DNA of 64,000 bases from Nocardioides sp. SR21 (lineage in GTDB: Bacteria; Actinomycetota; Actinomycetes; Propionibacteriales; Nocardioidaceae). Within the stretch, counting starts at the first letter, position 1. Each line of letters opens with the position of its first letter. Where the stretch lies: contig NZ_JAKWJR010000003.1 of the NCBI RefSeq assembly GCF_022761125.1, positions 62,001 through 126,000 on the forward strand, written 5' to 3'. The notes beneath the pieces were generated by a model that was not told where the DNA came from, searched no databases, and saw only the letters and a program-made list of their open reading frames with translations. Of this stretch, positions 52,129 through 60,028 are shown piece after piece. A program made the translations under genes and the position numbers.

Positions 52129-53580
52129 TTAACCCCTCAGCTCTGTCTTCAACACCTTGCCGGACAGGTTCCGCGGCAGCGCGTCGACCAGCTCGACGTA
52201 CCTCGGCACCTTGAAGTTCGCGAGTCGCTCCTTGGCGAAGGCGATGACGTCGTCGGCGGTGGTCGAGCTCGCCGAGACCACGACGAACGCCTTGCCCACC
52301 TCGCCCATCCGCTCGTCGGGCACGCCGACGACCGCGACGTCGGCGACGCCGTCCAGGCGGGCCAGCGCCTGCTCGACCTCGGCCGGGTACACGTTGAACC
52401 CGCCGGAGATGTACATGTCCTTGAGTCGATCGGTGATCGAGAGGTTGCCGTCCTCGTCGAGCACGCCGATGTCGCCGGTGTGGAGCCAGCCGTCGTCGTC
52501 GATCGCCTCGGCGGTGGCAGCCGGGTCGTCGAGGTAGCCGAGCATCACGTAGTCGCCGCGCACGAGCAGCTCGCCGCCCTCGGCGATCCGCGTCTCCATG
52601 CCGGGGATCGCGCGGCCGCAGGTGGTCGCGACGGTCTCGGCCGAGTCGCCCTCGCGGCACATCGTGACCACGACCGCCTCGGTCATGCCGAACGCCGTCA
52701 CGACCTGGTCGATCTTCAGCTCGTCGCGCATCCGCTCGATCAGCACCACAGGTACGACGGCCGCGCCGGTGACCGCGAGCCGCAACGACGAGAGGTCGCG
52801 CTCGGCCCGGCCGGGCGCGTTGAGCAGCGAGGTGAAGATCGTCGGCGCACCGGGGAGCACGGTGATCCGCTCGTCCTCGATGAGGCGCATCGTCGCGTCG
52901 AGGTCGAACGTCGCGACCGGGTACAGCGTCGCGCCGGTGAGCAGGCCAACGACGATGCCGATCTTGTAGCCGAACGAGTGGAAGAACGGGTTCACCACGA
53001 GGTACCGGTCGTCCTGTCGCACCCCGCCGAGCTCGGCCCAGGCGCGGGCGACGCCGATCGTCTGCCGGTGGGCGCTCATCGCGCCCTTGGAACGGCCGGT
53101 GGTGCCCGACGTGAAGAGGATGTCGGCCACGTCGTCGGGGGAGAGGTCCGCCGGTGCCGCCGGACCGGGGTCGCGGGACACGAGGTCCTGGAGGGTGACG
53201 ACCTGCTCGGTCACGCCTGCGTCCGCCAGCTCGCGCACCTGGTCGCGTCCGAGGAACCCGTCGTGCACCACGACGACCTTCGCGTCGGTGCGCTCGACGA
53301 CGTCGGCGACCTCGGTCCCGACGTAGCGCGAGTTGACCGGCACCAGCACGCCGCCGGCGTACGACACCGCGAGGGCGGCGACCGCCCAGTCGATGCTGTT
53401 CGGCCCCCAGATCACGACGCGGTCGCCGGGGCTCAGCCCGTACGCCGCGCTGGTGCGCTCGACGAGGCGCAGGAGGTCCGTGTAGGAGACCGTGCGCGGG
53501 CCTTCGATGTACGCCGGGTGGTCGCCGAAACGCTCCGCGGCGTCGCGGAGCAGGGCGGGCAGCGTCTCCAAACCAAGCAT
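52129..53580 (-). CDS. fadD3: FadD3, HIP-CoA synthetase
   Basis: A 483-residue acyl-CoA synthetase that activates HIP, the C/D-ring propionate released by HsaD. LFTSGTTGRSKGAM is the AMP-binding loop, GWLHTGDIGVLDEDG the hinge motif, and LSGKVLKTEL has the C-terminal catalytic lysine. Placement beside fadE30, fadE31-33 and kstR2 fits FadD3. The ATG at 53580 lies inside an 18-base palindrome and a reverse -10 (TACTGT) nine bases upstream implies a leaderless message. VSASSTT near residue 440 is encoded by a REP-like element. Confidence 0.92.
   Translation of the reverse strand: MLGLETLPALLRDAAERFGDHPAYIEGPRTVSYTDLLRLVERTSAAYGLSPGDRVVIWGPNSIDWAVAALAVSYAGGVLVPVNSRYVGTEVADVVERTDAKVVVVHDGFLGRDQVRELADAGVTEQVVTLQDLVSRDPGPAAPADLSPDDVADILFTSGTTGRSKGAMSAHRQTIGVARAWAELGGVRQDDRYLVVNPFFHSFGYKIGIVVGLLTGATLYPVATFDLDATMRLIEDERITVLPGAPTIFTSLLNAPGRAERDLSSLRLAVTGAAVVPVVLIERMRDELKIDQVVTAFGMTEAVVVTMCREGDSAETVATTCGRAIPGMETRIAEGGELLVRGDYVMLGYLDDPAATAEAIDDDGWLHTGDIGVLDEDGNLSITDRLKDMYISGGFNVYPAEVEQALARLDGVADVAVVGVPDERMGEVGKAFVVVSASSTTADDVIAFAKERLANFKVPRYVELVDALPRNLSGKVLKTELRG
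52256..52281. repeat. REP-like element inside fadD3
   Basis: GCGGTGGTCGAGCTCGCCG then AGACCAC follows the GGTnGTCGAGC..GTCGAGACC pattern. On the coding strand it encodes VVVSASSTTA, the third occurrence of this peptide pattern in the window. Confidence 0.5.
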
Positions 53581-53595
53581 TTGCTTGGTACAGTA
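53572..53595. promoter_or_regulatory. KstR2-like palindrome and shared bidirectional -10
   Basis: ACCAAGCA-TT-TGCTTGGT (53572-53589) is a perfect 8+2+8 palindrome. Its outer ACCAAG/CTTGGT matches the AnCAAG and CTTGnT half-sites of KstR2 but with six bases between instead of two. Next to it TACAGTA gives a forward -10 (53589-53594) for fadE30 and a reverse TACTGT (53590-53595) for fadD3. The two start codons are only 21 bases apart. Confidence 0.72.
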
Positions 53596-53601
53596 CCACC
53601 C

Positions 53602-54780
53602 GTGGACCTGAACTACTCCGAGGAGGACCAGGCTTTTCGCGCCGAGGTGCGGGCCTGGCTCGAGGAGCACCTGACCGGCGACTGGCTCGCCCTGCGCGGG
53701 CTGGGCGGCCCGGGTCGCGACCACGAGGCGCACGAGGAACGGGTCGCGTGGAACCGGCTGCTCGCCGAGCACGGGTGGACCTGCCTGGGCTGGCCGACGG
53801 AGCACGGCGGCCGCGGCCTGAGCCTGGTGCAGCAGGTGATCTTCCACGAGGAGTACGCCCGCGCGGACGCACCGGTGCGCGTCAACCACCTCGGCGAGGA
53901 GCTGCTCGGCCCGACGCTGATCGCCTTCGGCTCCGAGGAGCAGAAGCGGCGGTTCCTGCCGAAGATCGTCGCGGTCGAGGAGCTCTGGGCGCAGGGCTAC
54001 TCCGAGCCGAACGCCGGCTCCGACCTGGCCAACGTGCAGACCAAGGCCCGTCTCGAGGGCTCTGCCGACGACGGGGAGTGGGTGATCGACGGCCAGAAGG
54101 TGTGGACGTCGAACGCGCACGAGAGTCAGTGGGTGTTCGTGGTCGCGCGGACCGAGCCCGGCTCCGAGCGGCACCGCGGGCTGTCCTTCCTGCTGGTCCC
54201 GATCGACCAGGACGGCGTGGAGGTCCGGCCGATCGAGCAGCTCACCGGCGGCTCCGAGTTCAACGAGGTCTTCTTCACCGGTGCCCGAACGGCCGCCGAC
54301 CTGGTGGTGGGCGAGCCCGGTGACGGCTGGAAGGTCGCGATGGCGCTGCTCGGCTTCGAGCGCGGCGTGTCCGTGCTCGGCCAGGTGGTCGGCTTCGTCC
54401 GCGAGCTGGACGCGCTGCTCGACGTCGCCAAGCAGAACGGCGCGATCGAGGACCCGGTCGTGCGCGACCGGCTGGCCTCGCTCGCCGTCGAGCTCGACGT
54501 GATCCGCTTCCAGGCGCTCCGCGGGCTGTCCTCCGACGACCCCGGCCAGGACTCGATCTTCAAGCTGGTGTGGGCGAACTGGCACAAGCGGCTCGGTGAG
54601 GTGGCGATGGACGTCGTCGGCGCCGACGGCCTCACCGCAGGAGCGCCGTACGACCTGGACCGCTGGCAGCGGCTCTTCCTGTTCTCGCGTGCCGACACGA
54701 TCTACGGCGGCAGCGACGAGGTGCAGCGCAACATCCTCGCCGAGCGTGTGCTCGGCCTTCCCCGAGAGGCACGCGGATGA
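53602..54780 (+). CDS. fadE30: FadE30, acyl-CoA dehydrogenase for the HIP-CoA side chain
   Basis: A 392-residue acyl-CoA dehydrogenase. YSEPNAGSDLANVQT and IDGQKVWTSNAHESQWVF are flavin-site motifs, and IYGGSDEVQRNILAERVLGL ends it. FadE30 dehydrogenates the propionyl-CoA side chain of 5-hydroxy-HIP-CoA. GTG at 53602 is used because a -10 ends seven bases upstream and the product then begins VDLNYSEEDQAFRAEV as expected. Leader of fadE30-ipdF-kstR2-fadA6. Confidence 0.9.
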   Translation: MDLNYSEEDQAFRAEVRAWLEEHLTGDWLALRGLGGPGRDHEAHEERVAWNRLLAEHGWTCLGWPTEHGGRGLSLVQQVIFHEEYARADAPVRVNHLGEELLGPTLIAFGSEEQKRRFLPKIVAVEELWAQGYSEPNAGSDLANVQTKARLEGSADDGEWVIDGQKVWTSNAHESQWVFVVARTEPGSERHRGLSFLLVPIDQDGVEVRPIEQLTGGSEFNEVFFTGARTAADLVVGEPGDGWKVAMALLGFERGVSVLGQVVGFVRELDALLDVAKQNGAIEDPVVRDRLASLAVELDVIRFQALRGLSSDDPGQDSIFKLVWANWHKRLGEVAMDVVGADGLTAGAPYDLDRWQRLFLFSRADTIYGGSDEVQRNILAERVLGLPREARG

Positions 54781-55559
54781 CCGCCCCCGACTACGTTCCT
54801 GGACACAACCTGCTCGCCGGCAAGGTCGTCGCGGTCACCGCGGGTGCCGGCGCCGGCATCGGCGCGTCCGTCGTACGACGCGCGCTCGAGGAGGGCGCGA
54901 AGGCCGTCGTCTTCAGCGACACCCACGAGCGCCGGCTCGCGGAGGCGGAGGCGACGCTGAGCGCGGAGTTCGGCGCGGATCGCGTGCGCCAGCTGGTCTG
55001 CGACGTCACCGACGAGGCGCAGGTGACGGCGTTCCTGGACGTGGCCGACGAGCTCGGCGGCGCGGACATCGTGATCAACAACGCCGGGCTGGGCGGCACG
55101 GCGAGCATCCTCGAGATGACCGACGAGCAGTGGTCGAAGGTCCTCGACATCACGCTGACCGGCACGTTCCGCTGTATCCGCGCGGCCGGCAACCGGATGG
55201 TCGCCGCGGGCAAGAAGGGCGTGATCGTCAACAACGCCTCGGTGATCGGGTGGCGGGCGCAGGAGGGCCAGGCGCACTACGCCGCGGCCAAGGCCGGCGT
55301 GATGGCGTTGACCCGGTCGGCCGCGATGGACCTGGCGCCGCACGGGATCCGCGTCAACGCGGTCTCCCCGAGCCTGGCGATGCACCCGTTCCTCGCCAAG
55401 GTGACGTCCGACGACCTGCTCGCCGAGCTGACCGACCGCGAGGCGTTCAAGCGCGCGGCGGAGCCGTGGGAGGTGGCGAACGTGATGGTGTTCCTCGCCA
55501 GCGACTACGCGTCGTACATGACCGGGGAGGTCGTCGCAGTGAGCAGTCAGCATGCCTAG
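54777..55559 (+). CDS. ipdF: IpdF-like short-chain dehydrogenase
   Basis: A 260-residue SDR. VAVTAGAGAGIGASVVRRAL is the cofactor motif, INNAGLGG follows, and HYAAAKAG holds the catalytic Tyr and Lys with NNASVIGW supplying the serine. Position between fadE30 and kstR2 is that of IpdF (Rv3559c), which acts on the hydroxylated HIP-CoA side chain; which oxidation it performs is not shown by the sequence. ATG overlaps the fadE30 stop (ATGA). Confidence 0.88.
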   Translation: MTAPDYVPGHNLLAGKVVAVTAGAGAGIGASVVRRALEEGAKAVVFSDTHERRLAEAEATLSAEFGADRVRQLVCDVTDEAQVTAFLDVADELGGADIVINNAGLGGTASILEMTDEQWSKVLDITLTGTFRCIRAAGNRMVAAGKKGVIVNNASVIGWRAQEGQAHYAAAKAGVMALTRSAAMDLAPHGIRVNAVSPSLAMHPFLAKVTSDDLLAELTDREAFKRAAEPWEVANVMVFLASDYASYMTGEVVAVSSQHA

Positions 55560-56121
55560 GCGGGACGACCTGCTGGAGATCGCAGCAGAGCTCTTCGCCG
55601 AGAAGGGCTTCAAGAACACCACGGTCCGCGACATCGCGGACGCGGCCGGGATCCTGTCGGGCAGCCTCTACCACCACTTCGACTCCAAGGAGTCGATGGT
55701 CGACGAGATCCTGCGGACGTTCCAGGAGGAGCTGTTCGCGGCGTACGACGAGGTGATCGCCAGCAAGGACGACGCGCGCACCAAGATCGAGCGTGCGGTG
55801 CGGCTGTCGTTCGAGGCGATCGACCAGCACCGCTACGAGGTCGCGATCTTCCAGAACGACGCGGACCACCTCGGCGGCTTCGAGCGGTTCGGCTACCTGG
55901 CCGAGCGCAACGCCCAGTCCCGCGAGGTCTGGATGACGCTGCTCAACGAGGGCGTGAAGACCGGCGCCCTGCGCAAGGACCTGAACGTCGAGCTCACCTA
56001 CCGCTTCATCCGCGACACCGTCTGGGTCGCGGTGCGGTGGTACCGCCCCGGCGGCGAGCTCAGCCACACCGAGGTGGCGGACCAGTACCTCACCATTCTT
56101 CTCGATGGGATCGCACAGTGA
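55552..56121 (+). CDS. kstR2: KstR2, TetR-family repressor of HIP degradation
   Basis: A 189-residue TetR regulator close to M. tuberculosis KstR2: DNA-binding region TTVRDIADAAGILSGSLYHH (about 24-43) and the C-terminal YRFIRDTVWVAVRWYRPGG are nearly the same. KstR2 releases DNA on binding HIP-CoA. The ATG overlaps the ipdF stop by eight bases, so the repressor is made with the pathway it controls. Its probable operator is the palindrome at 53572-53589. Confidence 0.93.
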   Translation: MPRRDDLLEIAAELFAEKGFKNTTVRDIADAAGILSGSLYHHFDSKESMVDEILRTFQEELFAAYDEVIASKDDARTKIERAVRLSFEAIDQHRYEVAIFQNDADHLGGFERFGYLAERNAQSREVWMTLLNEGVKTGALRKDLNVELTYRFIRDTVWVAVRWYRPGGELSHTEVADQYLTILLDGIAQ

Positions 56122-56197
56122 ACGAGCGAAGCGAGCGAACAATCCAGGACAGCCGGACGTGTGTCTCGTGCGCGCACGGAGCGAAGCGAGTACGCGC
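56122..56197. repeat. Leader of fadA6 built from GAGCGAAGCGAG repeats
   Basis: The gap between kstR2 and fadA6 holds two copies of GAGCGAAGCGAG (near 56124 and 56179) and two GTGCGCGC-like stretches. There is no standard ribosome site before the fadA6 ATG except GGAGCG, about 20 bases away. Confidence 0.5.
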
Positions 56198-57346
56198 ATG
56201 AGTGAGGCCTTCATCGTCGACGCCGTCCGGACGCCGGTCGGCAAGCGCGGGGGAGCGCTCGCGGGCGTCCACTCTGCCGACCTCGCCGCGCACACGCTGG
56301 CCGCGCTGATGCGGCGTACCGGCGTGGACCCGGGCGCCGTCGACGACGTGATCCTGGGCTGCTGCGACACCATCGGCTCGCAGGCCGGGGACGTCGCGCG
56401 CACGGCGTGGCTGGTCGCGGGGCTGCCGGACCACGTGCCGGGCGTGACCATCGACCGCCAGTGCGGCTCGTCGCAGCAGGCCGTGCACTTCGCCGCGCAG
56501 GGCGTGCTGTCCGGCACGCAGGACCTCGTGGTCGCCGGCGGCGTGCAGAACATGAGCGCGATCCCGATCTCGGCCGCGATGATCGTCGGGCAGCAGTACG
56601 GCTTCTCGACGCCGTTCGCGGAGTCGCCGGGCTGGCAGGCGCGGTACGGCGACCAGGAGGTCAGCCAGTTCCGCTCCGCCGAGATGATCGCGGAGAAGTG
56701 GGACCTGTCGCGCGAGGAGATGGAGGAGTTCGCGCTCGCCTCGCACGAGCGGGCGCGCACGGCCATCGCCGAGGGGCGCTTCACGAACGAGATCGAGGCC
56801 TTCGAGGACTTCGACACCGACCAGTGCCCGCGCGAGACCACGCTCGAGAAGATGGCCGGCCTCGAGCCGCTCGCACCCGGCGGCCGGATCACCGCCGCGA
56901 TGGCCTCGCAGATCTGCGACGGCTCGGCCGCGATCCTGCTCGCCTCCGAGCGCGCGGTCGCGGAGCACGGCCTCACCCCGCGAGCGCGGATCCACCACCT
57001 GTCGGTGCGGGGGGACGACCCGGTCTGGATGCTGACCGGCCCGATCCGGGCGACCAAGCACGCGCTCGACAGGACCGGCCTGTCGGTCGAGGACATCGAC
57101 CTGTTCGAGTGCAACGAGGCGTTCGCCCCGGTGGTGCTCGCCTGGATGCGCGAGATCGGCGTACCCCACGACAAGGTCAACGTGAACGGTGGCGGCATCG
57201 CCCTCGGACACCCGATCGGTGCTACCGGCGCGCGGCTGATGACCACGATGCTCAACGAGCTCGAGCGCACCGGTGGTCGCTACGGCCTGCAGACGATGTG
57301 CGAGGGCGGCGGTCAGGCCAACGTCACGGTCATCGAGCGTCTGTAG
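56198..57346 (+). CDS. fadA6: FadA6, thiolase of C/D-ring degradation
   Basis: A 382-residue thiolase. IDRQCGSSQQAVHFAAQ contains the nucleophilic cysteine (about residue 88), GIALGHPIGATG the histidine and MCEGGGQAN the second cysteine. FadA6 cleaves the ring-opened beta-ketoacyl-CoA formed after IpdAB. ATG at 56198 starts MSEAFIVDAVRTPVGKRG as in thiolases; the frame upstream crosses repeats and is not used. The 3' end overlaps the opposite small gene by 17 bases. Confidence 0.92.
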   Translation: MSEAFIVDAVRTPVGKRGGALAGVHSADLAAHTLAALMRRTGVDPGAVDDVILGCCDTIGSQAGDVARTAWLVAGLPDHVPGVTIDRQCGSSQQAVHFAAQGVLSGTQDLVVAGGVQNMSAIPISAAMIVGQQYGFSTPFAESPGWQARYGDQEVSQFRSAEMIAEKWDLSREEMEEFALASHERARTAIAEGRFTNEIEAFEDFDTDQCPRETTLEKMAGLEPLAPGGRITAAMASQICDGSAAILLASERAVAEHGLTPRARIHHLSVRGDDPVWMLTGPIRATKHALDRTGLSVEDIDLFECNEAFAPVVLAWMREIGVPHDKVNVNGGGIALGHPIGATGARLMTTMLNELERTGGRYGLQTMCEGGGQANVTVIERL

Positions 57347-57557
57347 GCCCGAGGAGCCGTTCGGCCCGAGCGAGGAGCACGCGGGCGTCGCCCAGGCGCG
57401 CCGCGGCGACGGACGGCGTGGCGGGTGCGAGGACGATGTCGGCCTCGATCCGCAGCAGCCTGACGCCGAGAAGGCGTGCCCGGACGTTGGCGTGGACGAT
57501 CGCGCCGGTCCCGAGCGACTCCGACTCGCCGGCGCCGTCCGCGCCGGCCCGCATCAT
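57330..57557 (-). CDS. Small protein, unknown function
   Basis: A 75-residue protein, mostly helical and rich in Ala, Arg and Leu, with no membrane segment or recognised domain. Its ATG overlaps the stop of the 56-residue gene (ATGA), and that gene overlaps the coiled-coil gene in the same way, so three genes form one coupled operon. The 3' end runs 17 bases into fadA6. Confidence 0.55.
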   Translation of the reverse strand: MMRAGADGAGESESLGTGAIVHANVRARLLGVRLLRIEADIVLAPATPSVAAARLGDARVLLARAERLLGPTDAR

Positions 57558-57724
57558 GACGCTCGCATCTCCTTGCCTCGCAGGGACGAGACCACGGCGC
57601 TCGCCGCCGTCACCACCCCCATCACGGCGAGGGCGGTGACGCCGGAGGCCACCACCGTCCTCACGTCCAGGTGATCGGACTTGCTGACCACGGGCACGGG
57701 CGCGCTCTTTCCCAGCAGCTTCAT
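57554..57724 (-). CDS. Small single-pass membrane protein
   Basis: A 56-residue protein with one membrane segment (about residues 24-47: VVASGVTALAVMGVVTAASA) between a basic N-terminus and a short basic tail SLRGKEMRAS. No family is recognised. The ATG overlaps the stop of the coiled-coil protein gene (ATGA). It could anchor that protein to the membrane, which is inference. Confidence 0.6.
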   Translation of the reverse strand: MKLLGKSAPVPVVSKSDHLDVRTVVASGVTALAVMGVVTAASAVVSSLRGKEMRAS

Positions 57725-58770
57725 GATCCCTGTCCCTTCTTCGTCCTCGGTGCCGTTCTCGCGGTGGACCGCTTCGGGGTCGCCTTCTTCGCAGCGGTCT
57801 TCTTCGCAGCGGTCTTCTTCGCAGCGGTCTTCTTCGGGGCGGCCTTCGTCGCAGTCGCCCTCTTCGGGGCAGCCTTCTTCGGGGCGGCCGTCTTCGTGGC
57901 GCGGTTCTCCCGAGATCGCGCCTGCGTGATCGCCGAGACCAGCTGGTCGTGCCGCATCCGCGAGCGCCCCTCGATACCGAGACCCGCCGCGATCGGCTGC
58001 AGCTCGGCGATGGTCCGCTGGCTCATCGGCCCGGCGACACTGGTGACGTCGGCGCTCGTCTCGAGCGCGGCGGTCGTGGCGGCGGCGTTGTGGCGCAGCT
58101 CCTGGGCGGAGCGGACCTGGTCGTCGGCCTCGGTGGCCTGGTGCTCGGCGCGCGCGGCGAGCTCCTCCGCGGCCTGGTGCGCCCGACGGGCCGCCTCCAT
58201 CGCCGACTCTGCCGCCTCGTCGGACATCTGGCGAGCGGCAGCCATCTGCTCCTCCGCGGCCGCGATGTCCTCGCGTGCCTCCTCCTGCGCGGCCAGGGCC
58301 TGGGCCTCGACATCGCGCCGTTGGGCGGCGAGCTCCTCCTCGAGAGCGCGCAGCTTCTTGCCCTCGTCCTCCTCCGCCGCCTCGCGGTCTGCCGCGACCG
58401 CCTCGTCGGCGCGGCGGCGCGACTCCGCGACGCGCGCCTCGACGGCCGCGTCCCGTTCTCGAGCCGCTTCGGCGAGGCGTTGCCGGTGCTGCTGCTCCAC
58501 CGCGCTGGCCCGTTCGGCGAGCTCGTGCGCCCGCTGGGCCTTGCGGACCGCCTCCTGCTCGGCGGCCCGCGCGCGTTCGACCGCCGCGCGCGCCTCCTCG
58601 AGCCGGCCGTCGACGCGGTCGCCGTTCTGCAGGGTCTTCCGTGCCCCCGCGGTCACCGCCTCCACGGGTGGTGCGAGTGTCTTCGATGCCACCCAGGCTG
58701 CATTCCTGGGCAGGTCGACCACTCCCGTCTTGGTCTTCTCCGCCAGCCAGGCGGCAGGATTCCACGCCAC
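57721..58770 (-). CDS. Coiled-coil protein with Rho-N-like domain and histone H1-like tail
   Basis: A 349-residue protein in three parts. Residues about 50-235 are almost continuous Ala/Glu/Arg coiled coil; about 255-290 (ELQPIAAGLGIEGRSRMRHD) is a Rho N-terminal/SAP-like helical domain; about 290-349 is a Lys/Ala tail with repeated AAKKT, like histone H1-type nucleoid proteins. DNA or RNA binding is likely from the tail and SAP-like part. GTG at 58770 has GGGAGG upstream. First of a three-gene operon with two tiny proteins. Confidence 0.75.
   Translation of the reverse strand: MAWNPAAWLAEKTKTGVVDLPRNAAWVASKTLAPPVEAVTAGARKTLQNGDRVDGRLEEARAAVERARAAEQEAVRKAQRAHELAERASAVEQQHRQRLAEAARERDAAVEARVAESRRRADEAVAADREAAEEDEGKKLRALEEELAAQRRDVEAQALAAQEEAREDIAAAEEQMAAARQMSDEAAESAMEAARRAHQAAEELAARAEHQATEADDQVRSAQELRHNAAATTAALETSADVTSVAGPMSQRTIAELQPIAAGLGIEGRSRMRHDQLVSAITQARSRENRATKTAAPKKAAPKRATATKAAPKKTAAKKTAAKKTAAKKATPKRSTARTAPRTKKGQGS
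57785..57829 (-). repeat. 15-base tandem repeat encoding the AAKKT tail
   Basis: The unit TTCTTCGCAGCGGTC occurs three times in a row, encoding repeated Lys-Lys-Thr-Ala-Ala on the reverse strand, and diverged units continue on both sides. Copy number is likely to vary between strains. Confidence 0.7.
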
Positions 58771-58862
58771 GTCGAGCTCCCTCCCGGATCTCTTTGCGTC
58801 CCCGGTCTCTCTCCCTACGCCGGGGGTACCCGCTCTGTGACGTGGCTAACAGGCGGGCTCGA

Positions 58863-59645
58863 TCAGTTGAGCATCCGCATGGTCGGCGGGACCCCACCGC
58901 CCCGGTGCACGTCCTCGACCAGCTCCTGGAGCGCCGTCAGGGCGACGTTCTGCGACATCGGCCCGTAGGAGAGCCGCGCGACACCGAGCTCCTGCAGACG
59001 GGCGAGGGACGGTACGCCCGGGATGCCGATCATGGTGAGCCGCTGCGGACCGTAGGCGTCGACGAGCGTCGACACCTGGTCCTCGTCGAGGCGGGCGGGC
59101 ACGAAGACGACGGGCGCGCCGGCGTCGAGGAACGCCTTGCCGCGCGTCACGGCGTCCGCGAGGACCTCCGCCTGGTCGCGGTCGCGGCCCCTCACGAAGG
59201 CGTCCGTGCGGGCGTTGAGGACGAAGTCGACGCCCTCCTGCTCGGCGACCTTCATGATCTTCTCGACGTTGGCCGCGGCCTCGGCCAGCGGGCGCATCTG
59301 GTCCTCGATGTTGGCGCCGACGATGCCGAGCCCGATCGCGCGGCGGACGGTCTCGGCGGGGTCGCCGTACCCGCCCTCGAGGTCGGCGGTCACGGGCAGG
59401 TCGGTCGACGCCGCGATCCGGGCGGCTGCCTCGAGCATCAGGTCGACGGGGATCTGCTCGCCGTCCTCGTAGCCGTACGACGCCGCGATCGAGTGGCTCG
59501 CGGTCGCCAGCGCCGTGGTGCCGTCGACGGCCGCGACGACCTTCGCGCTGATGACGTCCCAGACGTTGACCACGGTGAGCAGGTCGGGCGCCTGGTGCAG
59601 CTGCAGGAGGGTGGATGCCTTGTTCTGGGTGCTGGAGTCGGCCAT
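58863..59645 (-). CDS. PEP mutase/isocitrate lyase-family protein
   Basis: A 260-residue TIM-barrel protein of the PEP mutase/isocitrate lyase superfamily. VVNVWDVISAKVV, TADLEGGYGDP (metal-binding acidic cluster), GANIEDQ and LNARTDAFVRG are family blocks; the usual KKCGH cysteine loop is absent, as in the oxaloacetase/PEP mutase-like group. The reaction (C-C or P-C bond chemistry) is uncertain. ATG at 59645 is set by a reverse-strand TACCGT (59653-59658) exactly seven bases upstream. Confidence 0.85.
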   Translation of the reverse strand: MADSSTQNKASTLLQLHQAPDLLTVVNVWDVISAKVVAAVDGTTALATASHSIAASYGYEDGEQIPVDLMLEAAARIAASTDLPVTADLEGGYGDPAETVRRAIGLGIVGANIEDQMRPLAEAAANVEKIMKVAEQEGVDFVLNARTDAFVRGRDRDQAEVLADAVTRGKAFLDAGAPVVFVPARLDEDQVSTLVDAYGPQRLTMIGIPGVPSLARLQELGVARLSYGPMSQNVALTALQELVEDVHRGGGVPPTMRMLN

Positions 59646-59659
59646 GTCGGCCACGGTAC

Positions 59660-60016
59660 TCAGCGGAAGGTGAGCCACAGCCCGACGAACGTCGGTACCA
59701 CGCCGATCAGCAGCCAGGGCGAGAGCATCTTGAACTGGTGGATCGCGCGGAACACCGCGACCGCGATGACCCCGAAGGCGCCGGCCAGGATGTTGAGGCC
59801 GATCTGTGCGTCGGTGCGGGAGTCGTCGACGTACATCGCCGCGATCACCAGGCCGAAGGCCAGGTGCACGATCGTGGTGGCGGCGAGCACGGAGAGCACC
59901 CACTTCTGCACCGGCTCGAGGTGCATCGAACCGCTCGCGCGCGACTTCACCTCGCGGCGCGGGTTCGCGGGGTCCATCAGGTGACGGGGACGCTTCTTCG
60001 CCTGGGGCTCGGACAC
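59660..60016 (-). CDS. Small membrane protein
   Basis: A 118-residue protein with a basic, hydrophilic front (about 1-35) and three membrane segments (about 40-61, 72-91, 97-115). No family is named. GTG at 60016 follows GAGGATGGGG. It lies 12 bases after the next membrane gene, with which it is probably co-transcribed. Confidence 0.7.
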   Translation of the reverse strand: MSEPQAKKRPRHLMDPANPRREVKSRASGSMHLEPVQKWVLSVLAATTIVHLAFGLVIAAMYVDDSRTDAQIGLNILAGAFGVIAVAVFRAIHQFKMLSPWLLIGVVPTFVGLWLTFR

Positions 60017-60028
60017 GCCCCCATCCTC

